Positions 11,577-22,551 of a stretch of DNA of 64,000 bases are shown piece by piece; position 1 is the first letter of the stretch, and every line of letters begins with the position of its first letter. This DNA is from Platanthera guangdongensis. Its lineage: Eukaryota > Streptophyta > Magnoliopsida > Asparagales > Orchidaceae. The notes under the pieces are model-generated. The model worked only from the letters and a program-made list of their open reading frames with translations, was not told the origin of the DNA and did not search any database. A program made the position numbers and the translations under genes. The stretch lies in the NCBI GenBank assembly GCA_039583875.1, contig CM077160.1, positions 116,021,314 to 116,085,313 of the forward strand, written 5' to 3'.

Positions 11577-13656
11577 TGTTGGGTACATTGGTTTAAATGT
11601 ACTTGATTTGAAGAAGCCTCACCCAACTCAATGATATACATCAAAATGTATTTGATGTATTTTGAGTTTACTTGTGCAGGTTAAGTATTTACAGGGAAGA
11701 AGAAAAAGTTTCTAAGTCCATGTGTCGACACCCAGGAGCAAAGTGTCGACACTTAAGAAGACTTGTGTCGACACCCAGGCAAGCAGTGTCGACACTTGGA
11801 GTCATTGTGTCGACACCAGGGATGCTGAGTCGACACCAGACAGAAAGTGTCGACACAAGGAGATGTGTCGACACTCAATGAAGAAGAGTGCAGTGAAGCA
11901 GTGTCGACACATAGCAGTTGTGTCGACACCCAGTGTAACTGTGTCTACATCAGAAAGTGTCGACACTTGGAGGCTGTGTCGACACTCAGCAAAAGTCAGC
12001 AGAGACTAAGTACAAGTGTCGACACCCAGAACAATGTGTCGACACACAGCAGAAGAGTCAACACTTGAAGAAAGTGTCGACACAAGAAAGAATGTGTCGA
12101 CACTCAGCTGAAGACTCAACACTTGAAGTAAGTGTCGACACCCAGAGCAATGTGTCGACACTCAGCTGAAGACTCAACACTTGAAGAAAGTGTCGACACA
12201 AGGAGCTGTGTCGACACTTAGCAAAGTTCAGAAATTTCTAAGTACAAGTGTCGACACTAAGGAGATGTGTCGACACTCAGCCAGAGTCTCAATAGAAGAA
12301 GAATGTGTCGACACAAGGAGCTGTGTAGACACTCAGCAAGTATCAACACTGAAGACATGTGTCGACACCAAGAAGCAGTGTCGACACTGACAAGTTCAGC
12401 ACATGAAGATGTGTCGACACAAAGGTGTTGTGTCGACACTTAGAAGAATTCAGCAAAATACTGAAGTATAAGGACTTGTGTCGACACACATTATCAGTGT
12501 CGACACATGAAGAAGAAGCAGTGTCGAGATATAAAATCTACAACACAAGGAGTTGTGTCGACACCTTGTAGGCTAGTGTCGACACTTAGACAACTTGTGT
12601 CGACACTTAGTCTATAAGTGTCGACACTTAAAGACAGACAGTCTCAACACTTTCAGACAGTTACAGAATTTTCAAGAACTGACTGGATGACTTGACAGCT
12701 GCCATTCCAGCCGGTCTACTGCACCTGTCAGAGTTGTCAGAAATCAATTATGAACCGGACCAGCCGGTTACCATGAAGAAGGCCTATAAATAGACTTATA
12801 CTGTCTACAGAAAAGATGATCAAGTGATTGTCCAAGTTGTTCAAGTGATCAATATACAAAGAAGATCTAGCTATTCCTTGAAGAATCTAGTGAAGATCTA
12901 AGAAGTTGGAGAGAGAGCTCCATCCAAGAAATCAGCCGTTGGAACCAGGCTGAGAAGAAGGGTTCAGATTTGTTCTGAATCTTAAGTAGCAGAGATCAAG
13001 GATCAACTGCAGAGGAGGTCAATCTTATTGAGTTCTACATTCAAGAAGCTTTGAAGAAAGCCAAGTCAGATTGATTTCAGCTGAGTTCTTCTAAGAACTC
13101 ATCAAGAAACTCACAACTCTTCTCTCTTTTCTCTGAGTTGTTGAGTATACATTTTGTATTCAAATTATCTTGTAGGATCCTTAGGCATCTAAGTCTTGTA
13201 AGCCTGTAATTATAAAGGCTGTGTGTAGGGCTTGAGTGCGTGAGTGTAGGAGATTGGAATCTCTGAGTGTAGGCCTTGGTGGCTGAGTATAGGCCTTGGT
13301 GGCTGAGTGTAGGCTTTGTGAAGAAGCTGAGTTGTAGGGCCTTGGGCCTGAGGTGTAGGAACCTGTGTTGTGGGTTCTGAGTGTAAGATCTGAGGATCTG
13401 AGATAGTGGAGAAGTTGGGCCGAATCTAGTACACTGCTAGATAGGCGAAGGGGGAAAGTGGATGTACCCAAACCTTTGGGAACCACTATAAAACTGTCTG
13501 TCTACTGTGTGCTGTGGAATTCTGTGATTGCTGAATGTGTGATGTGATAAAGTAGATAGAATTCTGTGTTAGATTCTGTATTCTGCCTTAAAAAGTTAAA
13601 AAGATTCAAGTCATCTATTCACCCCCCCTCTAGGTGTTTAGGTACAATATCTTTCA
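11577..13656 (+). repeat. 5' LTR of A
   Basis: 2080 bp, TGTTGGGTACATTGG to CTTTCA. The 5' third (11720-12620) holds about 30 exact copies of the palindrome GTGTCGACAC spaced 15-40 bp, with degenerate copies between. The 3' part has GGCTGAGTGTAGGCCTTGGT-type short repeats (13210-13380), a GGTACCC-like zone, and CACCCCCCCTCTAGG before the end. Confidence 0.95.
12784..12793 (+). promoter_or_regulatory. Probable TATA box of A
   Basis: CTATAAATAG lies downstream of the palindrome array and about 870 bp before the LTR end. The same sequence is conserved in the 3' LTR near 23756. Placement suits an RNA polymerase II start near 12815, with the palindromes as upstream U3 elements. The start site itself is inferred. 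Confidence 0.65.
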
Positions 13657-13658
13657 AG

Positions 13659-13670
13659 TGGTATCAGAGG
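13659..13670 (+). other. Primer binding site of A (tRNA-iMet)
   Basis: TGGTATCAGAGG, two bases after the LTR end CTTTCA. It is complementary to the 3' end of initiator methionine tRNA, the usual primer of plant copia elements. Confidence 0.9.
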
Positions 13671-13761
13671 GAGGTTACTCAAAAAGGACATAACTGTCTG
13701 AGTAGATCCTGTTGGCAGATTCAGTCTAAGTCAAATTACAGAATCAAGAAAATCAAGAACC

Positions 13762-15805
13762 ATGGGTTCCACTGAAAATCATAAGGAATTGGGATCCATG
13801 AAGCTACCCATTTGCAGAAAGGAAATCTTTGGCATTTGGAAGGAAAGGGTGAGACTGTTTATGGAAGCCTCAGACCCTAAGATTTATATCACAGTGAAAG
13901 AAGGGCCATATGTGCCCATGAAGGTTTCAGTCTTAGATGCAAATCAGAGAACACCAAAGGATTTCTCTGAAATGACAAAGGATGAAATAGTTCTAGCCAC
14001 TATGGATAAGAGGGCTCAAAACATCATTGTGAGTGCCATAGATGATGCAACTTTTCAGAATTTGATACACTGTAAGACAGCTAAAGAGATGTGGGATACT
14101 CTTATTGTGTACATGGAGGGTTCTGAAGAAGTAAGGCAAGACAGAAAATCCTTGCTAGACCAAGAATATGAAAGTTTTAGACAAGGAAAAGCTGATAGCA
14201 TAACTGAATGCTATAAGAAGTTCTACAGGATTGTGAATGAGCTCATGTCCTATGGCAGAGAGTTCAGTAATTATGGACTCAATGATAAGTTTCTAAGGTC
14301 CCTAACAAAAGATTGGGACACCAAGATCTGTGCCATTAGGGAAATGGCAAAGTTAGCAGAAATTCCTCCACCAACACTGTTTGGCAAACTGATGTCCTAT
14401 GAAATGCAGTTAATGGTGAGGAAAGAAGAGGAGAAATTTACAAGAAATGAACATAAAGAAAGGACAGTGGCCTTCAAAACAGAAGCCCCCAGAAAGTACA
14501 GAAGTAAGTCACCTTCTCCACCACCAAAAGTAGCTGAAACTGAATCAGATGAGTCAGCCAGCAGAAAGTCTGAAAGCAGTGAAAGTGATGAGGACTTTGC
14601 TGCCTTCACAAGACATTTCCAGAAGTTCTTAAAGAAGAAACAGTGGAGGACAAGGCCATCTACTTCACAGGGAAAGGAAGACTATTATCAGAATAAAAAG
14701 TCTTCAAAGAAAGACAGGAAAAAGTCCAAGTCTAGCAAAGCAACACTATCAAAAATTGTATGCTATTGCTGTAATAGACAAGGACATGTCATTGCAGACT
14801 GTTCAGAGAAGAGGAAGGAGTCTAGTGACAAGAAAAGGACTCAATACAAGGGCAAGAAGGAAAAGTCTTTTGTTGCCAAAAAGGACAAGAGCCTGTCAGA
14901 TTTTTCTTCATCAGAAACTGAGTCAGATGCTGAGGCATATATAGGACTGTTTGCTGAGGAAGAAGAAGAAGAGTTCATTCAGATCATGAACTCTATATAT
15001 GAACAAGAAGACAGTCAGGGCCAAGGGCTAATGACATTGATAGAAAGTGACAAAATCCTGGAGCAGCCAGGACCTAGTAAGGTACAACATTGTTCTTTTT
15101 GTTCAATTTCTTGTGCTAGTACAGAATCAGATTCATCATCATCAAGTGATGAGAGTGCATCTGAGTCTGAAGAGGATATTCATCAGTTGATAAATGAATA
15201 TAAAGTTCTGTTGCAAGCTTATAAGAAGAGCAAGTCCCTAGCCAAAAGTCAGGCAAAGGAAATTGCTAATCTTAAAGCTGCTGCAACTGATTTTGAGAAG
15301 TTGTTTGATCAAAAGCTTAATGAGATAGCCAGACTGAAGCACATAACTGTGATTCAGATGGGGACTATATCATTTAAGAATGATCAAATCAAGAGTCTGG
15401 AGATTAATCTTCAGAAGGAGAAAGACTTAGTTGCTAGGTTTTCTAAACCAAAGTCTGTTTTACCCATAATTGATGAATTTGTTCATCAAAAAGGTAAAGC
15501 TGGACTGGGATTTTCAAAACCTGCTAGGACTGTTCAGTCCAAGTCCAAGTCCAAGGGCAAAGCCCCAAACTCTCAACAAGTCAGCTGTAGATAAAACAGC
15601 AAAGACAGTACCTAAGCAAAGGTACAATAAGTTTGAGTGTTGGTGCTGTGGCAAGGTAGGCCACTTTGCAATGGACTGTTGGCACAATGGTAGTGCCAAA
15701 GTGAGTAGCAAACTGCCTGTTGGAAAACCTGCAGGTAGCTTTGTTAGGATGCAAACTAACAAGTACCAAGGACCCAAGAATTCTTTGGGTTCTAAGGTTC
15801 ACTAA
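13762..15805 (+). pseudogene. gag: Gag of element A, one frameshift
   Basis: Capsid/nucleocapsid polyprotein. ATG 13762 starts GSTENHKELGSMKLPICRKE and stays open to 15594 (610 codons). Residues about 15-230 form the copia gag domain (with MWDTLIVYMEG and LTKDWDTKI). A zinc knuckle CYCCNRQGHVIADC is at residues 334-347. Acidic Ser/Glu-rich and coiled-coil-like segments follow. A second zinc knuckle, CWCCGKVGHFAMDC (15638-15679), lies in the next frame, open from about 15470 to the TAA at 15803. A single indel near the CCCC run at about 15561 explains this. The true gag probably ends at that TAA, in frame with pol. Two knuckles and a long C-terminal extension fit Sirevirus gag. Confidence 0.85.
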
Positions 15806-15811
15806 TCTGTT

Positions 15812-18800
15812 TTGCAGGTGAGTCCAAGTGGCCATGCACCAATATGGTACTTGGACAGTGGATGTTCCAGACATATGACTGGAACAAGGAGTTTACTAAA
15901 GGACTACACACCTATAAAGGATGGTCCAAAAGTCACCTTTGGTGGTTCTGAAAAAGGGATCATCAAGGGTTTTGGTAACATATCTAACTCCTATATTACA
16001 ATTACTCAAGTGGCCTATGTTAAAGGTTTGAAACATAACCTTATTAGTATAAGTCAATTGAGTGATGTAGGATATGACATCTCATTTGTAAAAGATGGTT
16101 GTCATATCAGGAGGTCAAATGATCAAGAGATCATTTTGACTGGTTATAGAAAAAGGAATGTCTACTGCCTAGACATTATGATTGAGAACAATGGTTCTCC
16201 AGTATGTCTTGTAGCTGATGAGACAGTCTCTCATTGTGTTAAATGGCACAAGAGGCTAGCCCATCTAAACTACAAGACAATTGGCAAACTCTTTAGTAAA
16301 GAGTTAGTGAGGAATGGTCCTCAAGTTAAGTGTATTAAAGATGATATTTGCTCAGCTTGTCAAAAGGGCAAGCAGACTAGATCCACCTTTAGAAGCATTG
16401 AAAACAAAGATGTTGTGAGGTGTTTATACCTCTTGCATATGGATCTCTTTGGTCCAATGCAAGTTCACAGCCTGGGTAGGAAGGTCTATACCTTTGTAGT
16501 TGTAGATGACTACTCAAGGTTTTCCTGGGTGTTCTTCCTTAGACAGAAATCTGAAACACCTAGTGTCTTCTATAGCTTTGTCAAACAAATTCAGAATGAA
16601 CTAGCTAGTACAGTGGTCAAAATAAGAAGTGACCATGGTACTGAATTTCAGTATGATAGCATGGCAAAACTATGTGAAGAATTTGGGATATTTCAAGAGT
16701 TTTCTTCACCAAGAACACCTCAGCAAAATGGCATTGCTGAGAGGAAGAATAGAACCTTGATTGAGGCTGGTAGGACCCTATTAAGTGATACATCACTACT
16801 AGAATATTTCTGGGCTGAAGCAGTTAATACTGCATGCCATGTTATTAATAGGGCTACAATTACTAAAAGCCTCAACAAGACCCCCTATGAGGTTGTGAAA
16901 GGCAGGAAACCAAACCTATCCTACTTCAGGATCTTTGGTTGTAAGTGCTTTATACTTAACAATGGAAAGTCTTACTTGACTAAGTTTGCTGCCAAGTCTC
17001 AAGAGGGAATTTTTGTTGGGTACAACAACAATAGTAAGGCTTATAGAGTCTACAACTTGTCATCTCAAGTTTGTAGAAGAGACTGTACATGTTGTATTTG
17101 ATGAAACTAGACTTATTAACAATGAGTTGTCTAGTAGTATTTGCAGCTCCACAGGTATAACAAAGAAGATGGACAAGCTCACTATAGAAGAAGAACCTAC
17201 TGCAAGGCAGCAAGTAGAAGAAAGTGGCTGCTGTCTAGGGGAGTACTACATGTACCTAATGCAAAAGAAGTTCAAGGAGTGCAGCAAAATGAAGAAACTG
17301 AAGAAGTTCAACCTGAAGTCAGGATGCCTCCAGCCAATAGGCATCTTAGAGATCATCCAGCAGAACAAATCATTGGTGATCCAAGATAAGGGTACAAACA
17401 AGGAGCAGAAATCTGAATGCATCAATCTACTCCAGTTTTCTATCCCAAGTTGAACCAAAGAAGTTTGAAGAAGCCATCCTAGACCCTCATTGGATTGAGG
17501 CAATGCAAGAAGAGCTGAATTGGAACCAAGTGGATCTATAGGAACAAGATGGATGAACATGGAGTCATCATTAAGAACAAAGCAAGATTGGTTGCTAAAA
17601 GATATAGGCAGGAAGAAGGTATTGACTTTGATCAAACCTTTGCTCCAGTAGCCAGACTGGAAGCCATAAGGATGTTCCTGGCCTATGCAACCTTTCAAGG
17701 ATTTAAAGTTTACCAAATGGATGTCAAGTCAGCATTTCTGAATGGTAATCTTAAATAGGAAGTCTATGTGGAACAGCCATCAGGTTTTGTTGATTCAACT
17801 CTACCTAATCATGTCTATAGACTTAGGAAAGCTTTATATAGGTTAAAGCAAGCCCCTAGGGCTTGGTATGAAACCCTGTCTAGTTTCCTCATTGAGAATA
17901 AGTTCACAAGGGGGAAAATAGACAAGACTCTATTCCTTAGGGAATCCAGAGGCAAAGTAATACTAGTCCAAATATATGTAGATGACATTATATTTGGGTC
18001 TACTGAAAGTAGCCTTTGCAAAAAGTTTGCAAAACTAATGCAAGGTCAATTTGAGATGAGTAGTATGAGAGAGCTTAAGTTGTTCTTGGGTCTCCAAGTA
18101 AGACAGACTGAGAATGGTTTATCCATATGCCAGTCTAAGTTCACCCTAGAACTCATAAGGAAGTATGGTATGGATTGATCCAGTACCATGAAGACTCCTA
18201 TGGGGTCAAGTATGTCTCTTAGCAAGGATGATGCAGGGAAACCTGTAGATGAGTCTTTGTATAGAGGGATAGTTGGCTCCCTATTATATTTGACTGCAAG
18301 TAGACCAGATATCATGTATGCTACATGTGTCTGTGTAAGGTATCAAGCATGCCCTAAGGAGTCTCATTTGACAGCAGTCAAAAGAATATTGAGATATCTA
18401 AATGGCACTCCTTATCTAGGCCTCTGGTACCCTAGGAATGGGGATTTTGAACTAACAGGTTATTCAGATGCAGACTTTGCAGGATGCAAAGATGACAGAA
18501 AAAGCACAACTGGAACCTGTCAATTCCTAGGTGGAAGACTGATTTCATGGAGTAGCAAAAAGCAAACAAGTGTGACTATCTCCACTGCAGAATCAGAATA
18601 TGTGGCTGCAGGAAGTTACTGTGCTCAACGTCTATGGATACAACATCAGCTTGAGGATTATGGAATTCAGGTAAGTAGAACTCCACTCTTTTATGATTCT
18701 ACAAGTGCTATATCAGTTGCACATAATCCTGTTTCCCATGGTAGAACTAAACATATTGAAATAAAATATCATTTTCTTAGGGAGCATGTAGAGAAAGAAG

Positions 18801-18919
18801 ATATTTTACTAGAATATGTTAAAACAGATAATCAACTAGCTGATATGTATACTAAGCCCCTAGAAGAAACTAAGTTCAATAGGTTTAAAATTGAACTAGG
18901 TATGATAAACTTAGAATAA
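15812..18919 (+). pseudogene. pol: Pol of element A (PR-IN-RT-RH), broken
   Basis: Protease, integrase, reverse transcriptase and RNase H. Starts six bases after the gag TAA, in the same frame. Protease active site [13 protein letters not shown] (DSG at 15854-15862). Integrase zinc region WHKRLAHLNYKTIG and CSACQKGKQTRS, then catalytic DDE residues in [15 protein letters not shown] and QQNGIAERKN (about 16435-16750). RT has [21 protein letters not shown] and YVDD (17975-17986). RNase H has GYSDADFAGC and STAESEYVAA. Breaks: frameshift near 17080, further frame loss to about 17530 with a deletion after QEELN that removes the start of RT, nonsense codons at 17756-17758 and 18176-18178. It is not functional. 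Confidence 0.92.
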
Positions 18920-18943
18920 GTTTATAAAAATGGCTAAGTAAAA

Positions 18944-19390
18944 AGGTGTCGACACACAGAGATATCTGTGTCGACACAAAAAATTGGTGTCGACACTTCA
19001 GTGAAAAGGTGTCGACACATCTAGGAAGTTGATGTCGACACTTCAGAATATTAGTGTCGACACATGACAAGTAGGTGTCGACACATCCAAGGTGGTGTCG
19101 ACACTTAGGCTTTACTCAGAATTCTCTAAGTAAAGTCTCGGCTAAATGTCGAGTTATGAGGTGCCGACACATAAACAAGTGTCGACACATATATATGTTG
19201 ACTAAACTTGTGTCGACACAGTGTGTCGAGACATTATAAGTCAGTGTCGACACTTATCGACAGTGTCGACACAATTTAAGTTAGCTGCCCGCCCTTTCAT
19301 CTTCAAACCTAGAAAGGTATAAATAGGATTTTGCCTTTGTCTGTCGACACGCTTTCAAAAGTTTCGAGACCAAACATGTGTGTCGACACC
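18944..19390 (+). repeat. GTGTCGACAC array between pol and ORF3 of A
   Basis: About 15 exact or near copies of the LTR palindrome GTGTCGACAC lie in the 500 bp between the pol stop (18919) and the ORF3 start (19424). There is also TATAAATAGG at about 19319. This is a second, internal copy of the LTR-type upstream region, so it might drive an internal transcript for ORF3; that is inference. Confidence 0.85.
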
Positions 19391-19423
19391 TCTCTTCTCT
19401 CAGTTCAAATTCTTCAAACCTTA

Positions 19424-22277
19424 ATGGCGCCAAAGCTTGAGGAGAACGTCAATGAAGGCTACGAATTGGTGCGCGACGCGTTTGTTGATGCAGACCCGAA
19501 GATCAAGACTGTAGTAACCCTAGTTGCAGACTCAGGGTTAGAATATCTTGTTTCAGAGCCAACTAGAATCTGGAAGAAAGAAGTCTTGGAATTCCTCAAT
19601 GGAGCTAAGGTAGACGAATCTGCATTCAAGATCAAGTCCAGGGTCCATGATGAGAAGGTTAAGGTTTCACCAAAAAGTTTGAGGAAAGTCCTTCAGTTAC
19701 CAAGAACTAAGGAAGAAGAAGAGGTTACTGCTTCCAGGACCAGAGATGCATTGGCATGGTGTGGTCTGGATTCTAAAATGAAAATTGGATCAATGTTTAA
19801 TAGAAAGGGCATGAACAACCACGGGAAATTCCTCTCTGAAATTGTAAGAAAAGTAATTTTGAGTAAGCCAGGAGTGCATGATAGGGTATCTGCCCATATG
19901 TTTAGTATTATGACAAGGATAATCTTCACTCTGAAAACTGACTGGTCTGTAGTAATCTTTGAGAAGATTAAGGAAAGCCTAAAGAAGCCCAACTTGGGCA
20001 GGATATTAAGTCTATACCTTACTGGTCTTATACCAGAGGTTATGGGTCAAGCTGCTGGAAGTAAAATCAACCATATGAGGAAAATGGACTTGAGGATATT
20101 CTCTAGGTGGGACATGGTTTTGTCAAAGGAGATGCCAACCCTTGAGAAAGTAACACCTGAGAAAGTAACTTCTCAAAAGAAGAAAAAGAAAGCTGCCCTA
20201 GTAGATCAAGAGTCAACTAGCAGCTCTGGAAGTGAAGAGCAAGTTATCTTCACACCAGATGAGAATGAAGAAGGAAATGCTGAGAAGTCTACAGCTCAAC
20301 AAAATGCTGCAGAGAAGCAGGGGGAGCTACCACCAGCTAGCCCCTTACACCAGGATCAAATCCAGGGGGAGCCACTAGTTGTGGAAGAGCCAACTCCTCT
20401 TGAGAGTGAGCAAGCTACAAACATCATCCTTGAGGTAATCACTGAGCTTAATGCTTTAGATTTCCTTAAAGTGGATACTATTTTATCTGATCCATTAGTT
20501 AATGTTAATCAGCAAACTCAGCTGGATAGCCAACTCCTAGATGTTGTCATGGAAGACACATCTGTTGAAGTTCAAATTGTATCTGATCCAGTGGTAGATG
20601 AGCAAAGAATTTCTCCTGCCCATTCTCCACAAGAAATTACAATGGAAGATTTATTTCTTAATCTGGATCAAGAAGATTTTGATAAGGAAACTGCTGCTGC
20701 TGAAGGGGAGAATGCTCTAGTTGAGGGGGAGCAACTACAAATTCATGAAGAACCTGCAAGGCAAGAGACTGAGAAGGCACCAGAAGTGCAGAAGGAGTTA
20801 CCTCAAAGCCCTAAGGAGAGGGTAGATATTGCCAGCACCTCAGCTTCTGAAGATGAGGAGGCTATAAGGGCAAAGAAAAAGAAATTTCAAGTATTCAAAA
20901 GAAGGAGCTAGAGTTATAAGAAGGCATTGCAAACCATAGTTCCACAGCCTACAGTACAGCCAGTACCATCAATAGATTACAGTGCTCTTATGGTTGCTAT
21001 GCAGATAAAGCTTGATAAGCACAGGCAAGCCATTGAGAAATATGTTGATGAAGGGAAAAAATCATTACAGTTTGATCTGACCCAGGATATAAAGTCTATA
21101 AGATTTGAAATGAATCTTAATAAGAAGGAGATGACTGACTGCTTCCACAAGGGAGGGAATGCAGTAGTGTACTTGGCTACACATCAGGAGAAGATTAAAG
21201 CTCAAGTAGATGACATAGCACTGAAGCAGGGGTATGTTCTAGAGAACCAAATCAGAATGAATGACAATTTGACAGAATCTCACAATGCTATTGTCACAGA
21301 GATGAAAAACATTGCTGCTGGCCTGACAACTTCTACTGCTACTGCTATGGCAGATTTTGACAAAGCATTTCAAGAGGAACTAACTGCTGTTAAGACTGCC
21401 ATTCAAGACTCTCAGAAGATCATCACTGATAAACTTCAAAGGTTGAATCCTTATTTTAAAGATGGAGTTAATTATTTGGATGCCCAAATCAGATTTCAAA
21501 AGGATGATCTGAGGGATCACATGGTTAGAGAAGTCATAAAGGGGGAGAGAGTGTTAGTCAAAGCCAGCTCTGATCATGCTAAATGGATTTCTAATTCTAT
21601 CAGAGCTACTCTTGGATATCCTCCTCTTTGTGATGATGATAATGTTGCAGAATCTGGGATTAATCCTGCTTATCTAGGAGGGTAGCAACCTGAAGTGGCT
21701 CAAGTCATCTACCCACCTCCAGATTTTGAGATGATACATGCTGATATCCAGACCATGTATAGTCCACCTGAGGGTACTCAGAAGGTTATCCTAGAGAAAG
21801 TTGTTCAGCCAGTCTCTGAAGCTATGCAAGAAGCTATGCAAAAAGAAGAAGAAACCAGATTGTCTAAGAAGAGGTTCAGGGAGCAAGCTGAACAAAGACC
21901 AGACTTTGAGCAGTGGAGCCCCACTTCAAGAAATATTATCTTAACTGCATGGAAAGCTGCAAAAGATAATATACAAGACAGAAAATAAATGGTTTTCTGA
22001 ACTTGAATGGAGGAAACATGAGACAAGGCAAGAAGCAATAGTACAATATAGAAGGAAGGCCAAGTTGGGAAAGCTACCTCCTACTGCCCAGGAGCCTAGC
22101 AAGTACTTTCCCAAGCCTTATCATTATTTTGAAAGGCAAAAGATTAAAGCAGAAGAGCTAAATAAAAAGGATCTGAAAGGCAAGAAGCCAGCTGATGCTG
22201 AAGTAGCTGAAGCTCCTGTTCAAGCCAAGATTCAGTCTGGAAAAGGGATTGTGATTAAGGAGGCTGAACAAAAATAG
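19424..22277 (+). pseudogene. ORF3 (env-like) of element A
   Basis: Third ORF downstream of pol, the position of the env-like gene in Sireviruses. I place the start at ATG 19424 (MAPKLEENVNEGYELV), because the open frame upstream is palindrome array. The frame runs to TAG 20909-20911, resumes in the same frame to TAG 21683-21685, resumes again to 21988, then shifts for the final segment to 22277. So there are two nonsense codons and one frameshift in about 950 codons. The N-terminal 230 residues are a globular domain with GRILSLYLTG and RIFSRWDMVLSKE, colinear with GRILGVFLQAK and ALFGKWDRQINK of C's ORF3. Then come acidic, Glu/Ser-rich sequence, coiled-coil-like segments and a basic tail. 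No clear signal peptide or membrane segment, so an envelope role is unproven. Confidence 0.75.
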
Positions 22278-22536
22278 CATAGAAATTTTCTTAAGTTTAC
22301 TATGTAATCTTTTGATGTTAACACTATGTAAAACTTTTGTATTATGAATATTACAAAGTTGTGAGAACAATATGATGTGTTTTAAATCTATTTCATAATT
22401 GTTCTGAGATGTTATTTGTATATGCATGTTTGTTTAATACATGTGATGTTCTTTCCTGATTACATAATCCTATTTTACATCATACTTGATTTTATTCTGT
22501 ATGGTGTATATCATTGACTAAGGGTTATGACTTCTC

Positions 22537-22551
22537 CAAATAGGGGGAGAT
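22537..22551 (+). other. Polypurine tract of A
   Basis: CAAATAGGGGGAGAT, directly before the 3' LTR start TGTTGGG at 22552. It has the same form as the tracts of B and C. Confidence 0.9.

Noticed and set aside
11672..12440. Direct-repeat array resembling CRISPR or a VDT-rich protein
   Set aside because: The repeats are a 10-bp palindrome with irregular 15-40 bp spacing, occur in both LTRs, and belong to a plant retrotransposon. Peptides are repeat translations.
15817..15823. Claiming an actual intron in gag-pol of A
   Set aside because: Only boundary consensus is visible; with no transcript evidence it is listed as a finding, not annotated as splicing.
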